Positions 55,501 through 64,000 of a stretch of 64,000 nucleotides of DNA are shown here, in pieces. The notes under the pieces were generated by a model. It saw only the letters and a program-made list of their open reading frames with translations. It did not search any database and was not told the origin of the DNA. The translations under genes were made by a program, and so were the position numbers. This DNA is from Dillenia suffruticosa (lineage: Eukaryota > Streptophyta > Magnoliopsida > Dilleniales > Dilleniaceae): NCBI GenBank assembly GCA_033439265.1, contig JAVTVX010000002.1:13126174-13190173 (forward strand), given 5' to 3'. Each line of letters begins with the position of its first letter. Within the stretch, counting starts at the first letter, position 1.

Positions 55501-56112
55501 TCTTTTATATGGATTCAAGATGGTCTGCGTGAGCATCATAAGTACCTATCCTTAACCTAACGTTTCCTTTTGGTCTCACCAAAATGCAGGGTTTGTATCC
55601 GGGATATATTATTTTCTTCGTTCAATCAGCATTGATGATTGCAGGTTCAAGAGGTACAGACAATACTTCTTTTCAGCTATTATCTCATAACTTGAAATGG
55701 TGAAAATATTTTCTTCCTTGGCTCACTATTTTTTATTTTTTTGCCTTTGTGCTTGTGAACAGTCTTGTACAGATGGCAGCAAGCTGTTCCTCCAAATATT
55801 GCTTTTGTTAAGAATATACTAGTGTTCATGAACTTTGTCTACACGCTTCTGGTTCTAAACTACTCTTGTATTGGCTTTATGGTTAGTCCTTTATTTCACC
55901 AACACCCATCTCTTTAAATTCCAAGATCTTTGTATGACCAGATGGAATGATATTTTTCGTGTTTGAAACAGGTATTGAGCCTGCATGAGACACTTGCATC
56001 ATACGGGAGCGTGTACTATGTTGGTACGATTGTTCCAATTGTTTTGTTTATACTCGGTAAAGTAATCAAACCTCCAAGGTCTGCCAGATCTAAAGCGCGG
56101 AAAGAAAAGTAA
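49517..56112 (+). CDS. LPLAT1: MBOAT-family lysophospholipid acyltransferase (LPCAT/LPLAT)
   Basis: Eight exons: 49517-49821, 52411-52466, 52966-53186, 53282-53669, 54219-54304, 55590-55653, 55763-55881 and 55972-56112 (1380 bases, 459 residues), all GT-AG and in frame. The enzyme re-acylates lysophosphatidylcholine and related lipids in the ER membrane (Lands cycle), moving acyl chains between phosphatidylcholine and the acyl-CoA pool. Several membrane segments are visible (VLRFLLCFVATIPVSFLW, LVPMLLGYFSMLF, and C-terminal ones). Family motifs: CCGSHFAGPVYEMKDYL, QEWGF..R.SYQYM.GFTARWKYYFIWSISE, VWNIQVSTWLR (conserved Asn), and VWHGLYPGYI with the catalytic His, split from the following Gly by intron 5. 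It ends RKEK, a dilysine-like ER signal. The ATG at 49517 is the first in frame; MET at codon 6 or 9 is an alternative. Length matches Arabidopsis LPLAT1/2; one of the two names is a guess. Confidence 0.95.
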
Positions 56113-56735
56113 ATCCGGAACGATAGGAAGTGCTTAGTGATTAGCAAGAACATTTGTGGAAAATGAAAAAAAAAAAAAATAATGCTGTGTTGTTATTCAT
56201 AATTCACGTTCAACTCTCTTTTTTTTTTTTTTTTTTTTTATGTTTTTTCACTAGATTTGAACTGAATATGTGATCAGTAATTTACTTCTCTCTGACTTGA
56301 AGCACCCGCGGAAATTGTTCCTCTTGTATGCATTGTTCAATTTTCAGCATCCCTTTTGTAGATCCTTCCTGGGTCTTTTCAAATTCCATGTGCCCAGCTC
56401 ACATAGTTTATGTGCTGTTTTGAGATTTTTTCACACTTGGTTCCACTACTGGTTGATTCCGCGTATGCTTTCTGGTTGGGAAATTCTAGAATTCTTTGTG
56501 CTACCACGTACTCGATTAACACATTTGATTTGCGGTTTGCTTCGCAAGTCCCTCGTCTCTTTCCCATGTTTGTTCCTTTTTTATTTGTGTGGGGATTGTT
56601 GGGCTAGTGATGTGTGAATTTCGATGGGTTAAAAGGTCAGGATTTTTATGTTGATTTCTTGTTTGATGATCTCCCTATGCTTGATCTATCACGTATATAT
56701 TATGTATTTGGACAATTTCTCAATTTGTGTGTAAT
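51880..56735 (+). repeat. ~270-bp direct repeat: intron 1 and 3' flank of the acyltransferase gene
   Basis: 51945-52225 and 56490-56735 share TTCTTTGTGCTACCA, TTAACACAT(C/T)TGATTTGCG(A/G)TTTGCTTC, TCTTTCCCATGTTTG, GGATTGTTGGGCT-like and CAGGATTTTTATGTTGATTTCT in the same order and orientation. The span given covers both copies and the gene between them. Confidence 0.75.
52672..52735. mobile_element. Fragment resembling the RTE-like element
   Basis: CCTCATACCAAAATAGTTGGGATCAGTGTCATGAATCC in intron 2 of the acyltransferase gene resembles the tail region of the element at 35932-36265 (CTTAATCCCAATAATTTGGGATCGGCC). Short, so uncertain. Confidence 0.35.
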
Positions 56736-57326
56736 CTTTACATAAAGGTTATATCGATGTATATATTTTTTAATCATTCTAATTTATTGGTAAAACGTGC
56801 GAACATGACAGTATTTATAACAAGTTTATCGTGTCGTGGATTTGTTTGCCTACTCGCTTCATCCGGAGTACTCTTACATTGGCTTTTATGGCTTTATGTT
56901 TTAAACCGATAATGTGATCAGCTATTAGGGCCTTTTTTGTTTTTTTGGACCAAGCTATAGGAGCAAGGGAGAAAGACAAAAAAATTAAATAAAATAAAAA
57001 TAAAATACAAAAGTGACTCGGAAGCAGCTGTTCTGGATTGGGCCCAGCCCGTGTAGTCCATTTTGAGGACGTGGATCAGACCTCTTGTGGGGGCTTCGAA
57101 AACTTTGTACCCAATAGCCTTTTGTTTTTTGGGACACAACTGGTCAGCCAGTCTGCAACAATGATGTTCATTTTTCTCTTCGGCCGGAAATGCTTGGGTG
57201 AAATTGTCCCTCTTGTGTGAACTATCCATCAATTTTCAGCATCCCTTAATCAGCTGAATGAAAATTGTGTTAAATGTATTGTTTTGCTTAGTTACCCCCC
57301 TTTGCACATAGACTCAAGGGGAATAT
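56113..57326. other. Downstream region of the acyltransferase gene
   Basis: 3' UTR followed by T-rich DNA. A short duplication links 56295-56350 and 57190-57250 (GAAATTGT.CCTCTTGT..., CAATTTTCAGCATCCCTT). The minus frame at 56918-57232 (104 codons) has no recognised domain. Confidence 0.4.
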
Positions 57327-57339
57327 GACTAGATTTGAG

Positions 57340-57546
57340 ATTAACGGTCAGTTAACCTAGTGAAATGTAGTACTAGATTTCTTAGTCAAAATTTCGAGTT
57401 TGACTCGCAACTTTGGCATAAAACAGATTACGTTAGGAGGGTAATTCTCTTAAATGGGTCACTATAAGTTTCGAACCGGATTAATCGGAGCATGACTTAG
57501 GATACCGGTTAATATAGTATCAAAAAAGAAAAAAAAAAAAAAAAAA
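57340..57546 (+). mobile_element. SINE copy, family 1, with A tail and 13-bp target-site duplication
   Basis: Best-preserved copy. GACTAGATTTGAG flanks it at 57327-57339 and 57547-57559. Inside: 5' GTTAACCTAGTGAAATG, box-B-like ATTTCGAGTTTGACTC, GAGGGTAATTCTCTTAAATGGGTCACTATAAG, then TTTCGAACCGGATTAATCGGAG...GGATACCGGTTAATATAG and a ~20-base A-rich tail. Box B and the GGATTA-TCGG/GGATACCGG 3' module are those of plant tRNA-derived SINEs with an Angio-domain end. Confidence 0.93.
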
Positions 57547-57861
57547 GACTAGATTTGAGCATCGGCCAGGCGGGCTGCTTAGCCTGTCATTGGGCCCATC
57601 TTAATCATGCTTTCTGGGTTTGGTTCCTAATATCTTGGCCCAGCCTATATTTAGGCTAAATTTGGATTTTTTTTTTTTAATACTTAAGTTGACCTATAAA
57701 ACCTAATTTAGGAGTTGACTATCCTATCACTTAATTTTTTATTTTTAAAACTCGAATTCGATATTTGGTTAATAAAATATGGTGTATAAAGTTAAATAAT
57801 ATTGGTAGATTAAATTTGGTTTAATAATATTTTGAATATTTAATCAAACTCTTTTGAATTG

Positions 57862-57999
57862 AGTAGTTGGATATTTTATTCTCAGAAGTTTCGAGTTCAA
57901 TCCTTGAAAATGAGGAAAAAAGATTTGAGAGAATTAATGTCACAACAAACTTTACTGTACTCGGACTGGATACCAACAAGGGAAAACAAAAAAAAAAAA
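57862..57999 (+). mobile_element. SINE fragment, family-1 related
   Basis: AGTAGTTGGATATTTTATTC, box-B-like TTTCGAGTTCAATCC (57888-57902), GAGAGAATTAATGTCAC, CTCGGACTGGATACC and an A run at 57984-57999. Shorter in the middle than family 1. Confidence 0.6.
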
Positions 58000-58275
58000 A
58001 TATTTCGCATACTTCAACTCAGATCTAGGCTTTTATTTGCCACTCGCACAGTGGCCCAGCTAGGCATGTCAAGTGTAGATGCATTGATTGATTGCTTTGC
58101 TTGCCACTCATCTCAAGCAAAGATCAAATGCCTTTACTCATTCAAATAGAAGGCACGTCATGAGACAAAATCGTAGTTATAAACTTTTAAAAATATAAAT
58201 AATTTTTATTTTTAGATTATAACTAAATTATTTTTTATTACAGAGGTTTCGTTCACCAGCTCAATGCTGCACGGG

Positions 58276-58450
58276 CACTCTAAAAATGGCCAAGGATATT
58301 CTATTTTCTTAGTTAGAGATCTCGACTTCGAACGCTAAAAATGATAAAAAAATATTTAAAAAAATCAATTCCACTAAAAATGGCGTTACAGTATTCGAAC
58401 TAAATTAATAAGATAAAATCTGGATACTGGTTATGAAAACAAAAATAAGG
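58276..58450 (+). mobile_element. SINE copy with 15-bp imperfect target-site duplication
   Basis: Flanks TCAATGCTGCACGGG (58261-58275) and TCAATGTTACACGGG (58451-58465), 13 of 15 identical. Inside: box-B-like TCTCGACTTCGAACGC, ATTCGAACTAAATTAATAAGA, TCTGGATACTGGTTATG and an A-rich tail. Confidence 0.82.
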
Positions 58451-58465
58451 TCAATGTTACACGGG

Positions 58466-61400
58466 ATGATTAAACTATTAATTAGAAATAGTTTGCAAGT
58501 AGAATTATCATTACGTTAATTTGATATTCACATAATATTGACGTGATCGATTAAACTTTCCTAAATAAAAAAATAAAATAAAAAAATCCTAAAATGAGAA
58601 TTAATTAAATTTTAAATTGATTTTGCCATCCCCCCTTCGAAAAGAGTCGATAGAGAAGGTTAAATTTCAAGGAAGAAAAAAGCTTTGCCATTTGTTTAGC
58701 ATGTAAGAAAAGGTTAATAGAAAAAAGAATGCTCCATTTGTATTTCCGTCCACGGAAATAAAATTAAAAATAGGAGTGGCATTTGGTCTTCAACATTGAC
58801 ACGGGCACTCAATTTCCCTTGTTGTATTCGAACTTCGAAGGTGGCTAACATTTGAGCATTCAAATTCATATTTTTATGTTGTCGTACGTGCCATGATTTT
58901 GGCCTGCAAGGAGGTCAAAAGTGTCCTTAACTATTTTTTTGTTCCCAAAGTGCCAAAGATTGAGACAATGTTCGACCACATGGTTCAACTCCTGTACATT
59001 ATTGGAGTACTATAAGTGTATTCCTTATGTGGGTCAACTTTCAATAGTAGTCCTACAAATATTATTATTATTCATTTCTCATTTACAAATAGTCGGTTAG
59101 ATAATCGGTGTGGGTCGTAAAAATGTTAAAATTTTTAAATTAAATCTTAAATTTAAAATAAAAAAAATTATATTAGAAGAGCCAGTCAGTTGAAATATAA
59201 TTTCACATACTAATTGATATTGCACAAAGAATTATTATTCATTCCTCAATAAATTTAATATCCCATATCACAAAAAATTCTAATTTCTCCATTAATTTTC
59301 AAGTTTAAGAAAACCATATTTTTTAAAACACAATTTGAGGTTTGTCAAACCCAACCTTTGCCGACTTTTGTTTTCCATGGGGCGGCAAAATACCTTAACA
59401 TGTATTATTCTTTAATCAACTTTTATTTACAGATTAAAATGTATTCCTTTCATCTCAGTTTACATTTAAGGATTTGAAATTTGCTTAAGGAAAGCAGTTG
59501 TTATATAGAAATTTTTTTTTAAAAAAAAATTTAAATATTATTCATTCCTTTAACAATTATAATTTTAAAATTATATTTTATTTGACCATAATTTTTTTTT
59601 TTTTAGTTTTCACAAACTCGTATTTGGGTTTTAAACGACTAATGTACTTCGAGTACCGTGGAGCCTATTAAAGAGTTAGATTTTCCAAATCTTATTTCTC
59701 CATCTCATGGCTCGAATCTAAACTATGATTAAAGAATTGTAGTATTCTATCGTTAGGAGTTTGGATTTTATGGAACCCTAAACTTTTAAAAGCAATTAAT
59801 TATAGCAGGCCAAGTGATGAGTAGGATTCTCTAGCATCTTATCTTCCCAATTTAGCTTACAATAGTTTAATTTATCCTACCTAATATTTTAGTGGGTTGT
59901 CAACAAGGTTTCAAACATTAATTTAACTTTTATGGTTTCTTTGAAACATAAGTGTGACCTTAAAAGTCCAGAAGTTAAGGAAAAAGACAATCTTATGAGC
60001 CAAACCGAATTTTATCCAAACTAAACCTCTACAAGAAGTTTATTTAATTTATCATGTTTAGGGATTAATGGTGAGCAAAGCAACATGAGCTTCCTCCCAC
60101 TAATGATCTAATTTAGAAATGTTATCGCTATGCTAATGCTGCTCTCACCCACCCACCCTCTCTAGTAGCGGCGGCACCGCCCCCACTATACTAATCTCGT
60201 CGTGATCATAAATTATTATTAATTAAAAAGTTATTAATTTTAATTATATATTAGTTGGCTTAAGTAACATACATTTTTATGCTCTTTTAATCACGAGTTT
60301 AATTTGATGCTTTCTTCTTTCTTATTTAACGAAAAACTTTCTTTACAGAATCATTAAATAAATCAAAGTTGGTTTAAATTGAATTTTGATTAGTCTATGA
60401 TCATAGGTTTATAATGAGATTTTGAATTCAAGTTTTAAGGAAAACAAAAATATGGGACAAAGTTTCAAGGTCTGTAAGCTGGCTTATGGGGAATTGCCAT
60501 TCGCCTGCACTCAAGTCAACTAATTCAGCCTTCGACGGCGTTGGTAGCTTCGTGGTTCTTAGAGTTATACAATAATGGAGCTGTTCTTGAGTGACTAAAA
60601 TGAATTTTGATTGTTTCATATAGAAAATATTTCAAGTTTGGTAAGAATATTGGAATGCGAAAATTCATTAATTTGAGAAGAAAATCCATTAATGTGAAAC
60701 AATAGTGGTTAACGATTGCATATTAAAATATTTTAAATAAAATTTTATATTTAAATTTTGTGTATAAAAAAAATAAGGGTCACAAAAGCTTTGTTTCTTA
60801 AGTTTCCATCTTACTCGAATAAGATTTAATAGAATTTAACGTAATTATCAGAAAACAATAATTTACTTAAAAAACAAAGGCCGGTATACCTCATTAAAGC
60901 GAAACATAATTTTCTTTAACCTAGGAAAAGGACATAATAAAAAAAAGGAACTGAATTAAAGGAAAATTCATCAACAAGATAAGAAGATGCGTTAGACGTG
61001 GCACTTAAATTCGCTTTTTTATTTTTAATCAACTTTATTTCCCACTTGCATGGGAAAAGAGGGAAATTTTTGTTTACATTAGGCTTTTGGTGTGAATGGG
61101 GCCAACACAACCCTTCATGTATCCTATCTTTCTTCATTGTCTTGGTCATGACCCCTACTTTAACATAATTATCTTTTTCTTTTCTTTTTTTTTTTATATT
61201 TATAATATTTTTTTATTTATTGTAATTATATTTATTTTCAACTTATGATGAAAATTGTCATCCTTAAGGTGAATCAACGATGGTTAGGGCTACTCACCTT
61301 TTTTCACTTCGTCCTTATCCACTTATGATAATGAAATTTTCGAATTTGTGTGAGCCAATTAATTGAATTGATAAAACTTCTAAAAATGAAAATAGAAATT

Positions 61401-62488
61401 CGAATTATTCAAGTTTTAATAATAATAAAAGTGTTATTCTTTGGTCAATTTTGGTACATCTTATAACTAGTTTGTGGTGAGTTTTATCGAGTTACTTTGA
61501 TCAATAATGTAAAATAGATTAAATAAATTATAAATCAAATATACCAAATTTTATATAAATATGCATCAATCGATTTTTAATTAAATTATAAATATATTTT
61601 AAATAATTATTTAATTAGGGACCGGTTTAAATATACTAATATAAATTTTAAGAAAATTTTGATTCATAGTTCATTTGGTTCTACTATTTATGTAGTTCTA
61701 TGTAACTTCCTTTAATCGATCTAAGAAATTAAAACTAAAACTAAAACTACATTTACTTTTTTTTGAAGAAAAAAAGTAGTGAATCTCCTTTGCCTGGCGT
61801 AATGTAATCTGATTCATTTTGCTTAATGATTGCTACGCGTTGGGAGGTAATGAGTGGTTAACCTTTGTGTAATGACTGGGTCAAATCATATTGTAATTTG
61901 TTCCCAAAGGTTCATATGAAAAGGGTTTTACTCGTTTTGTTATTTGGGAATGTGGGGTGAGAAGGAAAACACACTTCACTTGCCCACATCACAAACCACA
62001 AAACAAACAACCATGGTGTGAAAATCTCATGTTTTTCAAATACCCTTCCCTTCGTTTCCTTCCACCCTATTGTTCTTATCAAAAAACTGGCTGGATTCTG
62101 AAATTTTGAGAAAAATAAATCATCATGATAAGAATTATCTAACCTTGTATGATGAGGATAATACTGTGGTAAACAATATTTTAGATTATTAAACAAAAAA
62201 TTTTGACACTATAAGTTACACAAAGAATTTAAAACATTTATTTATCAGATATTATAAGTTTGAATCTTGTTCCTGCACCTTAAAAAAAAGGGGAAAAAAG
62301 GGTTATCTATAGGAATAGAATTTTAAAACGTAGTCACGAGAATTGGAGACAATTTGGGAAAATCCCAGAATTTGTTTTGTTGTTCATATTTGTTAGGCTA
62401 GTGGTCCTAATGGGGCTAAATGAATCAATTGAAATGACAATGAATGAGGATTTGGATTTTGCTGGCCCACGAACGTGTGTGTGAAGAG
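58466..62488. other. Gene-free AT-rich stretch
   Basis: No gene recognised. Short open frames (60428-60619, 60916-61149, 61912-62196) lack domains. 59100-59230 and 61340-61440 may be old SINE fragments. 60140-60180 is a small GC-rich island (CACCCACCC...GCGGCGGCACCGCC). Confidence 0.4.
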
Positions 62489-62665
62489 ACTAACGGAGAG
62501 TAGATTCGGTGTAATGAGATATTAGATTTTTTAGTTAAATTTTGATTTTGAAATTTGAGAATAAAAAGATTATGATGAAAGAGTCGTTTTTTAAATAAAG
62601 TTGTCACAAACGTTCGAATCAGATTAATGAAATATGATTTCAAATATTACGGTGAAAAAAAATGT
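62489..62665 (+). mobile_element. SINE copy, family 1, with short target-site duplication
   Basis: GTGTGAAGAG flanks it at 62479-62488 and 62669-62678. Inside: GTGTAATGAGATATTAGATTTTTTAG at the 5' end, TTTGAAATTTGAG as a decayed box B, GTTCGAATCAGATTAATGAAATATG...ATATTACGGTG and an A8 tail. Confidence 0.75.
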
Positions 62666-62679
62666 AACGTGTGAAGAGG

Positions 62680-63648
62680 CAAAGGTCACGTACAACTCAA
62701 ACAAAATAAGGCCCCCCTGCTTTTAAAGCGCAGAAAATACTTTCCTGATTGAGGGAGAGGGTCCATCAAAATCAATATAGAAAATTGAAGATAAAGAGGG
62801 CAAGTTGGAGAGTTGATGCTTGGGATTGTTAGGCAAGTTGGAGTGTCATCTAGAACTCTCAAATAAGTTGGTTGCCTATGATCCCTCTATCCCTGACAAA
62901 TTCAGGTACATGTCGTTACACGCCCTGCGTAGGTGATTGTCCCTTGACTTCTTCTACATAATAAGAATTTTATCTAAATACTCCTTCGGACCCAAATACC
63001 CGGCATGGGGCGCCAAAGAGGGTGAGAGACGTGGGGTGGCTCGACTCCATCACATCATCAGACGAGAATTATGAATATTGTTTGGAAAAAAAATATTTCT
63101 ATAAAGCAAGGGTCAAAAGAAAATTTTGAATATATTTTTTTTCTAAATTCTAAAAAAAGGTGATTGTTGACACTAAGGAAAAAGAGGAAATCAGTGAAAG
63201 ATAAGTGTACGTGTGGTATGTAAAGAAAGAAAGGAAAAAAAAATCATAGATCTCCGGCCAAATTTAATATTGCAGAAATATGAAAAATACTTTATATGTT
63301 ACTTGTTGGGTTGGCAACATGTTGTACAAATAAATAATAAAAAAAGAAACGCAAAACTCTAGAATACATTGTAAGAGAAAAATCAAATGTTAAGGTTGTA
63401 AGAGAAAAATCAAATTTTAAGGAGGGTGTTGATGCCGTCGCGTTAGCCGACATGGCGCTGTCAAAGAAAGCACAAAGACAGTTCGGACACGCAGCCGGCT
63501 TTCCACTTCCACTCGGTCAAGTCTCTTAATCCCCAACCATATCAAAATCAAACAACGTGCGTCTTACATTTAAACCAAAATTATAATATTCACGAGAAAT
63601 ACTATTCCCTTACACGCATTTGGCTTTGATTTGATGCAGGCCTTGACG

Positions 63649-63686
<38 letters not shown>

Positions 63687-64000
63687 ATATTGCCGTTTTG
63701 TGTAGTGATAATACACTAAAAATAAAGACAATTGGAGATAAAATAATTTTCAAAATAGTTTCATTATAATCCTTTAGTCGGTAGAAATTAACTAAAATAG
63801 ATTTAAAAAGAATTTTAAAAAATACCATTTTTTTAATTTTAATTTCTAATAGATAGTGACAAAAATTACAATTACTGGATTATTATCTAAGAGTCACTAA
63901 TCATTCTACCAAGTCGTGTTACAAAAAATATTGATCATTAAATTGTGGGAATCAATACACAAAACCGGGAGGAAAAGAAGAAGCCTTGTATGTATCATTA
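62680..64000. other. Gene-free window end
   Basis: No coding frame of note. A TA run is at 63652-63682. The GC-richer block 63420-63500 (GATGCCGTCGCGTTAGCCGACATGGCGCTG) stands out but has no open frame of interest; it could be promoter DNA of a gene beyond the window. Confidence 0.35.

Overview
The window is nuclear DNA from a flowering plant, most likely a eudicot. It is AT-rich, its genes are split by GT-AG introns, and its proteins belong to plant families (GRAS, F-box/PP2, SEUSS-like, MBOAT, plant A-type P450). Microsatellites and short retroposons fill the spaces. The species cannot be named from sequence alone.

Layout. 1-700: 3' end of a GRAS transcription factor (SCL28/DLT type). 3.2-15.1 kb: a minus-strand tandem cluster of CYP80-like cytochrome P450 genes in different states of decay. 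One is intact (10983-12822). One is full length but has lost the haem-ligating cysteine (3625-5323). Two are clear pseudogenes (6774-7380, 13865-15113) and two are small relics. 15.1-23.9 kb: no gene, only retroposons, simple repeats and a degenerate T-rich array. 23958-27098: three-exon F-box/PP2-A gene. 28766 to about 35060, minus: SEUSS-like (SLK) corepressor gene in nine coding exons. 39464-44849, minus: nine-exon RRP36 ribosome-biogenesis gene with a non-coding first exon near 45.9 kb. 49517-56112: eight-exon MBOAT lysophospholipid acyltransferase gene. 56.1-64 kb: no recognisable gene, several tRNA-derived SINEs, simple repeats.

The genes act in separate cell processes and do not form a pathway cluster, apart from the P450 family array. 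Their order looks ancestral: as I recall, Arabidopsis has SCL28, PP2-A11 and LPLAT2 close together around At1g63050-63100, and PP2-A12, RRP36 and LPLAT1 around At1g12640-12710. This window would be an unfractionated version of that block, with the P450 array and the SLK gene lying among the shared genes.

No CRISPR, operon or prokaryote-style system is present. The most interesting signals are the unequal decay of the P450 array (haem Cys to Tyr in one copy, I-helix Thr to Ala in the other), a possible stop-codon readthrough extension in the SLK gene, Q-rich tandem repeats in the same protein, an intron with repeated 3' splice sites, and a SINE family with a conserved 3' end whose insertions can be dated by visible target-site duplications.
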